64,000 nucleotides of DNA from Auricularia sp. M13 (GCA_037042915.1 CM073193.1:3720001-3784000); one strand, 5' to 3'. Numbered from the stretch's first letter, positions 1-11,194 are shown. Translations and numbers: made by a program. Notes: a model not told the origin generated them from the letters alone.

Positions 1-634
1 GAATGGATCATCGTTGAGTTGCGCTATGTCGCGCTGCCGCGCCATCTCTGCCTCCTCGTGGAGTTGCTGCTGCTGGCGCAAAAGGCGAGCAAACTGCGCA
101 GGATCGTTCGTTGCGGCAGCTGCAAGTGCTGGTTGTTTCTAGAGTGCAGAAAACTCAGAACGCCCGTGCGCGCATTGTGAAGTCACCAGCACACACCTGC
201 TGCAGCTCGCGCATGAGGTCCGGGTCGCCGAGAACCTGGAGACGAATCATCTCGGCGTCCTGCTGGGCCGTTCTGCATTGGGCAGGGAGTGTGACTTGGT
301 GAGCAGATGAGCGCGCACGGCGACGATGAAGCACGCACTGGCCGGCGACGGTGACCTTTCGGCGCAGAAGCAACATCGCGTCTTCAGGTACGTTGTATGC
401 GGCCATTGTCGCATTTGGATCGTTCAGCTCGCGCCCTTCGTACGACACGCTCTGCTCATCGACCGGGATACCTGACTGAGCAGCGACGCGTACGCTGGTA
501 CCGTGAGCCACCTTTGACAAAGCGCTTGGACGCACCTCAGCCTCCAGCAAGGCCATAATGTTCTCAAGTTCCATTTGAGGGTCTATCTCGACCGTATAGG
601 TCTGCCCAAGCTCTGTCACGAATGATATCCGCAT
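1..634 (-). CDS. DDI1: DDI1-type ubiquitin receptor/protease, N-terminal part (cut by window edge)
   Basis: Shuttle protein that binds ubiquitin and the proteasome and has a retropepsin-fold protease domain. Only the N-terminal part is inside the window. The start ATG is at 634 and opens MRISFVTELGQTYTVEID, the ubiquitin-like domain (about residues 1-80). A 66-nt intron (about 338-273) joins LLRRKVTVAGQ to TAQQDAEMIRLQVLGDPDLM, a segment typical of the helical region of Ddi1. A second GT-AG intron then leads to KQPALAAATNDPAQFARLLR and a Q/E-rich helix running off the left edge. The protease and UBA domains expected in the family lie outside. Long upstream read-through to 1003 is not coding. 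The family assignment is confident from the linear order of these motifs. Confidence 0.85.
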
Positions 635-1028
635 ATCGTAGAGAGGAGGACGAAGACAAGGTTGGATTTGCCACCGATCGGACTCGGCGAGGTCACGCAT
701 AGGCGCCCGGCGACCACTCATGGAACAGCGTAGAACCAAAAGGGCCGCGTAATTGATACATTGGGTAGATATTACAAACGGAGACAACGCCCACATGTCA
801 TTATGCATTTCCCGTACCATGACCCCTGCCTCCTGTGAAATGGCTGCGAGCAAACATCGACGATCTACGCGGTAGTAAGTATGTAGCGAACGAGGACAAC
901 GCGGCGAACGCACAGCCGGGAGCCTCCACCCTTCATGTGCGACAGTAGTGCGTCTTGTAATGCAGACTCTGTCACACTTACGCTCGCATCTATACAGGGT
1001 CATGTCAATGACGGTCAGGTCGGCTGGC
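635..1028. other. intergenic stretch between DDI1 start and ATG29 end
   Basis: This stretch holds the presumed DDI1 promoter and the ATG29 3' end. Minus-strand reading is open across part of it, but it has no family signature and no need for a start upstream of 634. I see no repeat or RNA gene. Confidence 0.5.
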
Positions 1029-2097
1029 CTACGACCTACCGCTCACGTCAACGTCGCTGAAGCTAGACGCAGACGATCCCTGGTTACTGCTCTGGTGCGT
1101 AGTCGCAATAGCCCTCTCCAGCGCAGGGTACCTAGTGGTGGGGTTGCGGAAGTGGCGGGAAGACGGGCTCGGGCTCTGCGGCTTTGACCGCACGCGGCTG
1201 GAGCTCTGCGACGCAGATGGTGGCGATGGAATAGTGCCAATGGATCCGTGCGCAGAGCCTCGCACAGAAGAAGACGTGCTGCCACTGGTGTTCTCGTTCC
1301 TGCGCGTTGGACTGACGGCCTGCGAGGCAGAGCCGTAACTTCGTCGCGGAGGTCGAGCGAACCCCAAGTCATTTGACATCATGCGCTGTAACTCCTGGAG
1401 CTTGCGCTCGATGGTTTCTTGTTCCTCCTTCTTGCGTTCTTCAGCCTCCGCAGCCTCTTCCTCTGAATCTTCGTCCGAACCAGAGTCAACTGGTGACGGG
1501 GCTTTCATCGGTGCTGTCTGGCCCATGGCCAAGTGCGACCGCTGCTGCTTCAGCGTAAAGGTCGAGGAGGATCCGCCAGAATACCGAAGACGGGTGGGGG
1601 AGGTGAGAACAGCTGCCCGGCCGTTCGCATTTCCAGCTTGCACCGTGACGCTCGGATGGGCCTCCTCGCCTGGAAGCGGGCGCGGTGCGACTTGTGGTGT
1701 GTTGTTGAGTGTGCCCCCGGCCGTCTGTATGCCTTTCAGGTCCTGTTCATAGCGAGCTTGCACCCTGTACAGCAGATATGGCAGCGGAACCGCAAGGTGC
1801 TCCGACAGAGCTTGCCCTATTATAGTGTGCCAGAGTGAGATGAACGCGCCAGTCGTAGTGCGCTTATACGTACAGTCAGGTGCAGCGTTCTCCGTTATGC
1901 GGCGCGTGCAATGAGCTCCCAGAGTATGGATTCCTTGTCGGCGTTCCACAGAATCTAGGACGCGCTCATGAGACGTCCCGCACACTCCTTACACGGGCCA
2001 GGCATACATGCGGCGGTTCTGCGACATGCTGCTCAGCGGTCGGACGGTTATACGGCAGGCGGATAACGAGCTGTATAGGGGGCGGGGGCGGCGGCAT
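1029..2097 (-). CDS. ATG29: autophagy-related protein Atg29
   Basis: Atg29 is part of the Atg17-Atg29-Atg31-type scaffold that organises the phagophore assembly site. The start at 2097 opens with six prolines and then IQLVIRLPYNRP, the family's N-terminal motif. After a short intron comes ILWNADKESILWELIARA, then further introns, then LSEHLAVPLPYLLYRVQARY, the conserved VPLPYLL block. The C-terminal half is Ser/Pro-rich with an acidic coiled stretch (DSGSDEDSEEEAAEAEERKK) and ends SFSDVDVSGRS, like other basidiomycete Atg29 proteins. These three blocks sit in different frames, so at least three introns are required. The gene diverges from YIH1 with 84 bp between start codons. The low-complexity tail is probably phosphorylated, as in yeast; that is inference. 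Confidence 0.82.
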
Positions 2098-2181
2098 GAG
2101 CCAGACGAAGACCGCGAGAGCCAACCCGGCGAGCGGCAATTGAACTTGCTCCTGACGCTCGTGCTGTCAGCTTCCCACCAC
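2098..2181. promoter_or_regulatory. 84-bp divergent promoter ATG29/YIH1
   Basis: The two start codons (2097 on minus, 2182 on plus) are only 84 bp apart, so the transcription start signals must be shared or overlapping. No clear TATA box is seen. Confidence 0.5.
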
Positions 2182-3483
2182 ATGAACGAGGACGACACTG
2201 GGCGCGCCGATGAGCTCGCGGCATTCATATCCCAGATACAGAACGAGCAAATAGTGGACGAGCTGGCTGGTAAGCGTCCCCGAGCTGCAAGGGCCCGATG
2301 CCGAGGTGCACACCAGCTCTACAGAGCATATACGGCGACGATGCTATCCGGCCATACACCTCCGAGGGGCCACGCTCGAATAATATCCGATATGTGATAC
2401 AGACAACGTGCGCGCGCGTTAGACGTTGCGATGAGACCGAGTGCTGAGGGTTGATGCTGCAGGTTACCACCCCCGCACGACGAGGACGAAATACGACTGA
2501 GGATTCTCGTCTCACTCCCACCAGACTATCCAGAGTCGAGCCCGCCCCAAGTACGTCCGACGCCCTGCTGAACATAACCTCCTAACGACCACAAGCTCCA
2601 AATACTCTCTCGGTATATCGGGCCATTTGGAGTTTCCACCGACCTCTTCAGCTCCGTCCTGCGAACATACATCTCATTAAGCGGCGTCGAATGGAATGCC
2701 GGAGACGTTTGCGTCTTTGACGGCGTCGAACACACTCGGGAGCGCTGCGCAGAATGGTACACAAACCGCCTCGATCACGAGAAGGCGGCTCAGCTGCAAC
2801 GCGAGGAGACCCAGTCGCACGCACCTACACCTACACCTAGGCCGAACGGTACTTTGCAAGCGGCCGTGGCCGCTCCGCAGGAAAAGATCGTGCCGTTACC
2901 ATCGAATATCACGTTTGCTGAAGCTGAGCCAATTGTCGATCGCAAGAGCGTATTTGTTGGTCGTGCATTCAAAATATCTTCATCCGAACGAGGTATGCAT
3001 CCCTCCATCCTTGTGGTTGTGCTTAACGCCTGTTGTCCATAGGTCCCAACCATATTAAATCATCTCATGTCAGATCGCAAAATCGCAAGGGCGGCCCATC
3101 CCATCATCAATGCCTGGCGTTGTAGCGTGAACGGTGTAATGCAAGCAGGTAAGATACTTCTACTCCCCCTTCCACGAATACTTATTCCTGATGTTAAAAC
3201 AGACAACGACGATGATGGAGAAACTGCGGCAGGAGGTCGACTGGCGCATCTGCTCCAAATTCTGGTGATTGATCATTCTTGAGGATTGTATCTCTGCGTT
3301 CTTAACCGTGTTTCACAGGACATAGATCACGTCCTCATCGTGGTGACGCGGTATTTTGGCGGCATTCATCTCGGACCGGACAGATTCAAGCATATCAACC
3401 AGGCAGCTCGTTCAGCACTCGAGTTAGGCGGTTTCCTGGAGGATGTAGGTGGTAAGAAGGCTCCAGCACGAAATAAACATTAG
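2182..3483 (+). CDS. YIH1: IMPACT/Yih1 family regulator of Gcn2
   Basis: Yih1/IMPACT binds Gcn1 through an RWD domain and restrains Gcn2, so it tunes the amino-acid-starvation response in the cytosol. The start is MNEDDTGRADELAAFISQIQ. After an intron, LQSIYGDDAIRPYTSEGP marks the RWD domain. A charged linker (HEKAAQLQREETQ) follows, then the ancient IMPACT domain: KSVFVGRAFKISSSE, the glycine-rich DDDGETAAGGRLAHLLQIL and VLIVVTRYFGGIHLGPDRFK, the family hallmark. The protein ends GGFLEDVGGKKAPARNKH at 3483. The domain pieces lie in separate frames joined by about five short introns. The next gene is convergent, 120 bp away. Confidence 0.85.
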
Positions 3484-3603
3484 CGGATATTATTTATTTT
3501 ATGCGTCAAACATCGTTAGAAGATTGGTTCTACTTGGATCCCCCAAGATAAAGCTAATGGCGGGCTTTGCATCGTGTCCGTAACCGCCTTCAGCCTCCCT
3601 TTA

Positions 3604-5692
3604 TCATCGCATAGACTGCGGGATACGTTTTTCTGCCTCGCGAGCGGCAAGATCGATAGGTGGTAGCTGCAAGGCCGTGGAGCTGACTGACGGCTTGAGC
3701 TCGCCGACCGCCTCGTCCCCACTCGACTTTTCCTCGTAGCGTTTGGCGCGTTTGGCGTGCATTCGCTTCAACATTCTCGTCCCGCCCCCGTAAAAGAAGA
3801 TCAAGCCGAGAGCCAGGACAACGTTACCGTAGTAGCCGACGAGCGACCAGACGTACAGGGAGCGTCGCACAGTAAGCAACTGGAAAGGGACGGCGACGTA
3901 ATTGAGGAGCAGTAATGTGGATACGGTCCCCGCAGCGTCGTAGATACGCTTTGCCAATGTTTGCGGCGGCTGCGGCATGTTCTTTCTGTCCACGGGCTTG
4001 TCTTTCGGCGGGGGCACCAGAGGCACGAAGAACGGCCGGAGGGTTGCACGACACAGGCGCGCAAGCGTCTGAATGAAGCCTCCCAATACGAATGTCACAT
4101 AGTAGCCGCTGGCGAAACCATGCTGTCGACATAATCAGACGGCCAATTAAACTGTAGTATGAGAACATACCCAGAATGCACTGGTGGTGAATGTAATCAT
4201 GCTCGAGCGGAAGCCAGGCTTCTTGCCTTTCGGAGTGACGCGTTTGTAAACGCATTCTCGCAGCCATGTATTCGTTTTGATATTCCTGCAGTCGACGTGA
4301 GCGTTTTGAGACCCATCCAAAGTCCACCGACCAGCTATCGAGCAGCATTTTCCAGTTCGGCGCAAACTCGAGACCCATGATATCGGCATTCGATGCGCCT
4401 TCCCAGATTGAGATCCCTCGTGCATCGAATCCGGTGAAACCCATGCCGGTCAGAATGCATGCGCCCTGTAAAAAGGTCAATATACCGATATCGACGGGCA
4501 CAAAACGTACTTCGGCCATCTTCCATACAGCATAATACTTCTCACGCGCGGTGAGGCCGGATACTTGCATAAAGTAGAACCTAAGAACGTTAAGCAGACG
4601 ATTGCCGCGAGGCAATAGCGAACGCTAACCTGTACCAGAACGACTGCTTCTTGAACCATGGGTCGAGCATGACTTCTGCGCCGTAGAGCGGGTTCATAAC
4701 GACAAATGCGCCGAGGAAAACGAGACCAGTGAGCATCTTGCGGTACGCTGCGCGCTTGCGGCCCTTTGGCATTCGTCGGTTGCCATGCACCTTCTTGACT
4801 TCGTCGGGAATGAGAGGCGCGCCCTTGACAGCAGCCGCATAGGCCGCATATTCGCAGCTCGGCCCCACGAGCAGTCCCGGAAAGTAGAAGCTGTGTTATG
4901 GAGTTGGTACCGCAATTGCAACCCGCCCAACACGCAAACGCACGCATAGCCGAGGAATGCAAGCAGCGATGGGAACTCCTTAATCGCGTTCGTTCGTTGC
5001 CACGAGTCAAGCTCCTGAGAAACCAGTGAGAAAGTTGGTTTCTGGAGACGAGAACGCGGACCTCTTGCGGTCGGCGGCCATCCCACACGTTCCACGCGAA
5101 CGTGGTCAATTTCATCGTCAACACCATTTGCACACCCGAGATCTCAAACTCCTCGACTGGGGTCTGTGAGGCATTGAGCGCGGCGCGTATATGCCGAGGG
5201 TTTGACGCGCCTCGTTCACCATACGCGCGATGTGGCTGTTTGACGTCAGAAAGTGGCAAGCAGAACCAGAGCGAACGCACCTCGCAGACAGATTTGCCAT
5301 GTTCAGTCTAGCAGACACCGTAAGGCAATGAGCACACATTCACTGGGGTGACGCACGCAAAGACGATCCATGGCATATTTGGGCTTTGCACATTTTTCGC
5401 AATAAGATATGTGATAATTATGCTGGCCAAGAGCTGCGTGGTCCCTAGCCAGAGGCCGTACAGTCCCAGAAGCACACCGAAGGAGATGACCAGGCTGAAC
5501 GCATGGCGGAGAGCAGGGTACTTTGGCGGTATGCGAATAAACACGCTTCCAAGAGGACAATTCACGAGCAAAGCCGCGATCATCTGTACTAGGGGTAAGT
5601 GCTACTCCTCGGCCAGCGCAAAGCACACGCGCCTTGATCTGGCTCGGGTTCGCGCCTGTCTGCGCGGCGACATATGCGAAAGGATCCTGCAT
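3604..5692 (-). CDS. ALE1: MBOAT lysophospholipid acyltransferase (Ale1/LPCAT type)
   Basis: Membrane-bound O-acyltransferase that re-acylates lysophospholipids in the ER (Lands cycle). The start MQDPFAYVAAQTGANPSQIK (ATG at 5692) is followed by several hydrophobic spans. The conserved core reads LRFYFMQVSGLTAREKYYAVW, then GISIWEGASNADIMGLEFAP and LRECVYKRVTPKGKKPGFRS. SSMITFTTSAFW runs across an intron to HGFASGYYVTFVLGGF, which carries the catalytic histidine. The C-terminus is a basic, Ser-rich cytosolic tail ending IPQSMR. Many short introns interrupt it. An ATG 69 nt further upstream (5761) is in frame, but the chosen start fits the family better. Function is confident at the family level; acyl-chain and head-group preference cannot be read from sequence. 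Confidence 0.85.
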
Positions 5693-6008
5693 GGTGGTCG
5701 CGCCAAGCAGGAGGAAGGTGAAGTTTTCGGTCAAAACGCCTCTCGCTTCCGCTCGCCCCAACGAAACGACCCGCCGGAAGCAGATCCAGATTATCGCATC
5801 TACCTGATTTGAATGGCGGGAGCTGTAGGCACCTCTTCATCCGGACAGAACTGTACATGCGCAAATATTTACACAGACACCTTTCAAACGCGGCTATTAG
5901 GCCAGAAAAATATTACAAATGTACAAACGAGAGATTCCTCGGCAAAGAAATTCGTGAAGACTTTCGTGATAGCTATTAGTTCTTCAAGTGACTTCGTCAG
6001 GCACTCTT
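5693..6008. other. intergenic: ALE1 promoter and MARVEL gene 3' end
   Basis: 316 bp between two minus-strand genes. It is A/T-richer than the flanking coding DNA. No gene, repeat or RNA is recognised. Confidence 0.5.
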
Positions 6009-6818
6009 CTAAACCTGCGCCGGTTGACCAGTGTACTGCGGCTGCACGCCAGGCTGATCAAACGCCTGCTGCTGAGGCGGGTAGGTGTTGAACGTCGCGC
6101 CGGTGGACTGTTGTTGCACAGGCGGGATCGTCGACTGCTCGCCGCGGGCAAAGAAGTCCGTCTGGCCGGCAGGGGCAGTCCACACGCCGCGGTTGCCGCG
6201 CGAGAGTGCGATGACGCTGCACACCACAAGCCCGAACGTCCATCCCCAAAGGATGAGCCAGTTGAGCCAGCTGAATGCCTGCATAGCCTGGAACTGTCGG
6301 CAAACAGACTCGCCGTCTCCAGTAATCGTACAGTCACCACCGGGCTGTGAAACAAATCGGCATGACGTCCACCAGGCGCTGAGGGGGTTTATGAACGTAC
6401 AATGATGACCGACGATGATTGCGCGGCGGCGGCGGCGAGCCAGAAGATGCCCAGGATCGCAGTATAGGCGAGCTCCACGACGACCAGGCTCGTTATGGCG
6501 CCATTGCGGATTTGATCAATGACCAGGCTGCGTTTTCGAGTGAGCGATGGACAGGTGAAACATTGCGTCGTCGCTCACACAGGGATAGTGATGAGCAGGG
6601 TGATGATAGCAACGAAGAGCGTGTACCCGAGCCAACTGGGGGTTCTCAGGAAGGGGGAAGCAGAGATTGCATGAATTAGATTCGCAGAGATGCCGAGTAC
6701 GATGATGGAGAAGACGATAACGACGGCTGTAGAACGCGTGAGCGGGGTGGAGACACGCAGGGAGTCGCGGGGACAACTGACCTAGCGCGACGAGGCGGAC
6801 TGCGGCGATGGCGTGCAT
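6009..6818 (-). CDS. fungal MARVEL-domain four-span membrane protein
   Basis: Small membrane protein with the fungal MARVEL-like layout: four hydrophobic helices, a cysteine-bearing extracellular loop and a Pro/Gln/Tyr-rich cytosolic tail. The start is MHAIAAVRLVAL (6818). After an intron comes VVIVFSIIVLGISANLIHAI (span 1), then LGYTLFVAIITLLITIPV (span 2). LVVVELAYTAILGIFWLAAA is span 3, followed by a loop with CTITGDGESVCRQFQAMQAF. WLNWLILWGWTFGLVVCSVI is span 4. The tail contains NTYPPQQQAFDQPG and repeated PQYTGQ-like elements. Introns with clean GT-AG ends separate spans 1, 2 and 3. Such proteins are placed in membrane microdomains, but the specific role here is unknown. Confidence 0.7.
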
Positions 6819-7627
6819 TATGGTGGGTGGGCGGAAAAGACGACAAGGTCTGCCGGTCCGACTAGCTCGGTGCGCCTTATAAGGTGTATCACGGTCCAAG
6901 CTGGCGGAATCCGAATCACGCTAGCGCGGCGGGGAGGTTGCCTTTGAAACACAGCCCGCGTTGACAGGTCTGACAGTGGCTGTCAAAGCTTACGATCCTC
7001 CGGGAGCAGTGCCTGAATGCCTGAATGCTCGCCGCTCGTCGTCCTCTCGTCGCCGCTGGAGAAAAAATGGGTTACAGGGCGGGGCAATGTGACGCAAGAA
7101 ACTGCAGGCAGCCAGGAGTGGAGTCATGAGCTGTGCCGATGGTCGAAGCACGGGGCAAGAGCGCTAGGCGGAGGTCCGGGTGAACATGCCGATCCCATGC
7201 AATCGCAGTGGCGGTGTAGAAATCATGCACGCATCCAGCATGCTGACCGCATTGAGTGTCTGCGATTCTCAAATCGGGGCATGCTGAGCCAGCATTCGCC
7301 GTCGTGGGCGAGTTCCAAAAGGAGGCCTGCAAGATGGACGCACCTCTGTGGATCGGCGCAGTGATCGGCTGACGGTCGTCGTGCGCATTGGCGACTAATT
7401 GCGCCGACGGGGTTAGAGCGGCGTGCCAGTAGCCGAAGACAGTGCCCCCTACACAGCCTAGGTATGCAGGAACACCATCTACGAAATGAGCGGCGAAGCC
7501 TTTAATCATGATGCGAGTCTTTCAAGGACTGAAATCGACGCTGGCGCGACGCCGCATTGCAATTGTGACCGTCGGTAGAAGGTACGGCCACCTGTCGATC
7601 ACTGGACCAGGTACAGAACACAGCAAT
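6819..7627. other. intergenic stretch between MARVEL gene and WDR89
   Basis: 809 bp without a firmly supported gene. It includes the promoter of the MARVEL gene, the 3' end of WDR89 and one possible small minus-strand ORF (7072-7509, listed separately). No repeat or RNA gene is recognised. Confidence 0.4.
7072..7509 (-). CDS. possible small unknown protein
   Basis: A true ATG at 7509 opens an uninterrupted frame whose first 30 residues (MIKGFAAHFVDGVPAYLGCV, then GGTVFGYW) look like a small hydrophobic protein with one membrane-associated segment. The rest is His/Cys/Ala-rich without family signature and might contain unrecognised introns. It sits alone in an 800-bp gap, in the same orientation as its neighbours. 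I do not recognise it, and it may be chance. Confidence 0.25.
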   Translation of the reverse strand: MIKGFAAHFVDGVPAYLGCVGGTVFGYWHAALTPSAQLVANAHDDRQPITAPIHRGASILQASFWNSPTTANAGSACPDLRIADTQCGQHAGCVHDFYTATAIAWDRHVHPDLRLALLPRASTIGTAHDSTPGCLQFLASHCPAL

Positions 7628-9099
7628 TCAAAGGATCGCACGCTTGAAGTCGACAGGTATCGAACGACAGTTTTCAAATTCTCTTCCGTTTGTTCTACAA
7701 CCAGTTAAATCAGCATCGCAAGGGCTCTTGGACAGCTCCGTACGCACCTCGTTCCCTCCCTCGTTGTCGTCCCATGCACGTTTCTTTCGCGACTGATCCT
7801 CCTCCATCGGAACGTCTGGGACGTCAGCCAAAGCTCCGCTTCCCCACACCGCAACAACCGAATCTTCACCCCCAGTGACGATTGTGCCAGCCTGCAGCAG
7901 ATAATCAGCTTCTCTGCCCACCACCGCCCATCGATGTACGTACTTGAGCATCCCATATCGCGCAACGCACAATCTCCGAGTGTGTATTGCCACGCAAGAA
8001 CATGCGCGGCGTCCAGACATCTGGCCGCCCAGGCACTAGAGAGACCACAGCCGCCTCGCCCCTGTTGCACGCCCCAATCGTGAGAACGGTCGTTGCACCG
8101 CCAGAATAATAATGAATAGATTACGCACTCGTTAGTTCCCAGAACGAGGCACAAGTCACCGCCCCATGCAAAACCGTCGACGAGGTAGTCTGTTTTGAAG
8201 TTGGGGATTTCGCGTGCGCGCAGATCACCGAAATCGTGGACGAGGTCGAGCTGAAAGGGTCGTGTTGAATAACGCGTCGTGCACAAGCAGGCGGGCACAT
8301 TACATTACTGTCCCATATTGCGGCCGTCTCCATGTCGCTAGACGCCCACACGTGACCGGACGCGGCCCAGCCTGCATGGGCGATGCTGGAGCCGTAGTTG
8401 GCGACGTTCAGGGTCGCATTGTCCTCGTCCGTTTCCAGTGGATTCGAGGTGGACACCAGACCGTCTGTCGAGGCGGAGAGCAGGACGGGGCCGTCTGCGG
8501 CGCTGCGGAAGTGCAGGACAGTAATGTCGTCCGAGTGGGTAGACGTGTGGGCATGGGTGGGTGCGGCCGGCGAACGCGGGTCCCTGAGCGTGTGTGTGTG
8601 AGGGACGGGCGCGTTAGACACGGGCAACGCTGGGTTACCAGTACAGGATGGACGCGTCCTCGCCCTTGAGCGCGGTGCCTGCAGCGATCATGTTGCGCGC
8701 CGGGAGCGCGTCGAGGGACAGCACGCCGGCCGCGGCGCGTCGTGCGAGACTGGATTCGCGCGTTGAGCGGCCGGACGCGTGGCAGGCGGGCTGCATACAG
8801 CTCACCGCAGGCTTGCCCGTCCGGTCGTCCCAGATCGCGACCGAGCCGTCGTGGCCGGCCGACACCAGCGACTGCGCGCCAGAGCCAGCCGTGCGCGGGC
8901 CCAGGGCGTCCGTGACGGTGAGCACGGAGGTCCCCTGGCCGGCGTGGGCGTCGGGGAGCACGGCGGCGCGTGCGAGCGTTTTGCGGTCGAGCAGGTAGAC
9001 GGTGCTGCCGCTGCCGGACGTGTGAACGGCGTAGTGCTCGTTGGCGCGGGCGATGGCGAGAATGTACTGGCCGCCGAGGCTGGTCGCGGTGTGGGCCAT
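7628..9099 (-). CDS. WDR89: WD40-repeat protein, WDR89-like
   Basis: Seven-bladed beta-propeller of the WDR89 family; its cellular role is poorly defined. The start MAHTATSLGGQYILAIAR (9099) is followed by blades ending in VYLLDRKTL and LVSAGHDGSVAIWDDRTGK. SILYW is then joined across an intron to DPRSPAAPTHAHTSTHSDDI. VLLSASTDGLVSTSNP, HAGWAASGHVWASSDMETAA and, in the last exon, AGTIVTGGEDSVVAVWGSG complete the order typical of WDR89. The acidic/basic tail (PMEEDQSRKKRAWDD) is also typical. An in-frame ATG-less extension to 9192 exists upstream. The exact 3' end is less certain because the last 40 residues have no family match. Confidence 0.75.
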
Positions 9100-9439
9100 T
9101 GCGGCTGGCGCTAAATTTTGGCGGGTGATTGTGGTGTCCAGGGCGGCGGTGCTTGAAAACGGCCCTCTTCTCCCAGACTCTTCGACCAGCAACGCCCTCG
9201 CCGCCCGCGCCCTCGTCCGCCCGCCGCCGCCTACTCACACTCATTTGCACTCTCTTTACCGTTTATCCGACATGGCCCCGACTCGTGCGTGCTTTTATTT
9301 CTCGCCAGCCACGCGCCAGGCTGACCAGCGCCGCCCCCCCAGGCGTTCTCCCCCGCCCGCTCACGCTGGCCCCGGTCCCGTACGGTACGCTGGAAGGCTC
9401 GCTGGCTCGCTCCGCCGGACGCTGACCCCACGCGCAGAC
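9100..9439. promoter_or_regulatory. divergent promoter region WDR89 / small membrane protein
   Basis: 340 bp between start codons at 9099 (minus) and 9440 (plus). It is pyrimidine-rich on the plus strand near 9180-9260. No unambiguous core element is visible. Confidence 0.4.
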
Positions 9440-9906
9440 ATGAGCGAAAAGGCCGGGCTGCCGGCCATCATTCTCACGCCGTCGTCGCCCCTGGACGCGG
9501 CCGACTACCAGATGATGTTCCTCCCGCCGCCGCCCAAGCCGCGCCGCCGCCCGCTGCTGGCCCCGCTCTTCCGCTGGCGCCAGCAGCGCGCCATCCAGCT
9601 GCCGACGTCCGCCCACGAGCCCGCGTTCCCCGTCGGCACCGTCAGCAAGACGCGCAGGAATCGTGTCCTGCTGCTGCTCGCCATCCCGCTCGTCATCGTC
9701 TTCGCCCACCTGCTCATGGCCTTGCCGCCAACAGCAGCGTCGGCGCCTTCCCGGCCCGGGCTGCCTCGGGCTCGCTGCTCGACAGCGTCTACCGCGTCTT
9801 CGGCGTCGCTACGCCCGCCCCGACGCCCGAGCTCGTCGCCGCGTACACCGACGCCATTCCCGCGCCCAGTGCCGTGCCCACTCTCGTGGTCCCCGACCTC
9901 GACTGA
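9440..9906 (+). CDS. small single-span membrane protein, reading frame broken once
   Basis: I do not recognise the family. ATG at 9440 gives MSEKAGLPAIILTPSSPLDA, a basic proline-rich cytosolic segment (PPPPKPRRRPLLAPLFRWR) and a strong transmembrane helix, RNRVLLLLAIPLVIVFAHLL. Just after it, near 9715-9722, the frame with protein-like composition changes. The downstream frame reads ANSSVGAFPARAASGSLLDS, then VYRVFGVATPAPTPELVAAY, and ends VPTLVVPDLD with a stop at 9904-9906. One extra base near 9718 (for example in the GG of ATGG) would join the two. No plausible intron does so. Predicted product is about 155 residues, probably tail-out with a short lumenal domain. Confidence 0.5.
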
Positions 9907-10516
9907 GCCGGCCGCCGCACACACACGCGGCCACTTTGATGCCCGCCTATCCATCCATCCCGCTTTCGAAGAATCACCACATCAATCGCGCATCCCGACA
10001 TTCTGTATCCCTATCCAAGCCTCGCGGCCCGGCTGGGCTGGCTCGCCAGCATCCTTCACTCTGTCCGGTGCCGCCGTTCACACTCTTGGCCGTCGTCTCC
10101 GCGGGCGTTCGTTATTGCATAAATTAGGCTTTCTCTTCTTTGTCCCGCCGGAGAGTTTGCTTTGCATTGGCTTCCCCGTATCAGGCAGTGTTGTCCTCTC
10201 ATCATCCCCATTGTTTCGACCGCATCATCTCTCGTCCCCCTCACCTCCGCCTTCGCCGTGGTTTACTGGCCGTTCTTCTCCTTTGCCGTCGCTTCGTGTA
10301 TATGGACTTTACTCCCTTGCCTGCTTCCCCGTCGACTCCCATGCTTGACATCTTTGTTCTTGGATCGTCAATAGTTTCGTGAAATGTGCAGGCTTGCTTC
10401 TCTCTCTCTCGCACAGTGCCACCGGAATGCCATTAGACAAATGCCGATTCAATTGCGATTTGCTTCAAAGTTCAAGACGTTCGTACAATTACAACGACCC
10501 ATCACAAGGCGCACGT
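9907..10516. other. convergent 3' region, pyrimidine-rich
   Basis: 610 bp between two converging genes. Strongly C/T-rich on the plus strand (10180-10420), consistent with untranslated 3' sequence. Plus-strand open frames here lack protein-like composition, and I see no gene. Confidence 0.5.
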
Positions 10517-11194
10517 TCAGCCGCGCAGACCACCACCAGAGCCCCGAGTGTCGACAAAGTTGCCGCCACTGCATCATCATCATCCAGTCAGAAATCTCCA
10601 ACAGCAATCAAAATGTCATGACACCCATACCGAGAGGCGTTGAGACCGGTGAGATCCTTGGAGATGTCGCCGGCCTTGAGCGTGCCCTTCTCGAGGATGA
10701 ACTTGACGACGTCGTCCTCCTTGGACGAGTCGAAGACGGTCTCGAGCTGCTGTTTGGACGGGCGGCCGAGCTTGCCCTGGTGGCCGGTGTTCGAGTGGTA
10801 GATCTCGAAGGCTGCGCGCGGCGTCAGCTACAGCGTCGCCACTTTAAGCATCGTTGGGACGCACAGTCGACGACGAGCGCGAGTGCTACAGATCTGGTGC
10901 AGATGGTCAGCCTTAGCCACGGTGAGCGCTGCAGAATGGCAGAGACTGACTTGTCTGTGGGGGCACGCGAGCAGATCGAGCGCGATCGCGGTCAGCCAGT
11001 GCTCCTTTACTCTGCTGGATCGTGTATACCTTCTTTCCAGCGCTTGTACTGCAAATTCAAGGGACCGTGAGCGACGAGTCGAAGGGCGTGTATGCGCCGA
11101 GCAGACTGACCTCAGCCTCGTCGACGATGACGATGTACTCGTCCGTGGACTGCGAGTCGGGCTTGTAGGTGACGAAATGCAGGTTCTTGCCCAT
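10517..11194 (-). CDS. RTC3: Rtc3-like SBDS-fold (SDO1 N-terminal-like) protein
   Basis: Single-domain protein with the fold of the N-terminal FYSH domain of SBDS, like yeast Rtc3 (Yhr087w), which has been linked to RNA metabolism and stress. Start MGKNLHFVTYKPDSQSTDEY (11194). Exons then give YKRWKED, KSVALALVVDS and FEIYHSNTGHQGKLGRPSKQ. The last parts read FILEKGTLKAGDISKDLTGL and NASRGGNFVDTRGSGGGLRG, stop at 10517-10519. All joins use canonical GT-AG borders, including a final intron whose read-through would otherwise end the frame at 10588. The size, about 110 residues, fits the family. Confidence 0.82.

Noticed and set aside
155-1003. Extended minus-strand ORF beyond the DDI1 start
   Set aside because: The DDI1 ubiquitin-like domain begins at ATG 634. 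The upstream part is not protein-like, and introns inside the downstream part are read through.
9263-9954. Two long minus-strand ORFs rich in Arg/Gly
   Set aside because: Antisense of the GC-rich small membrane-protein gene; biased composition and no motif.
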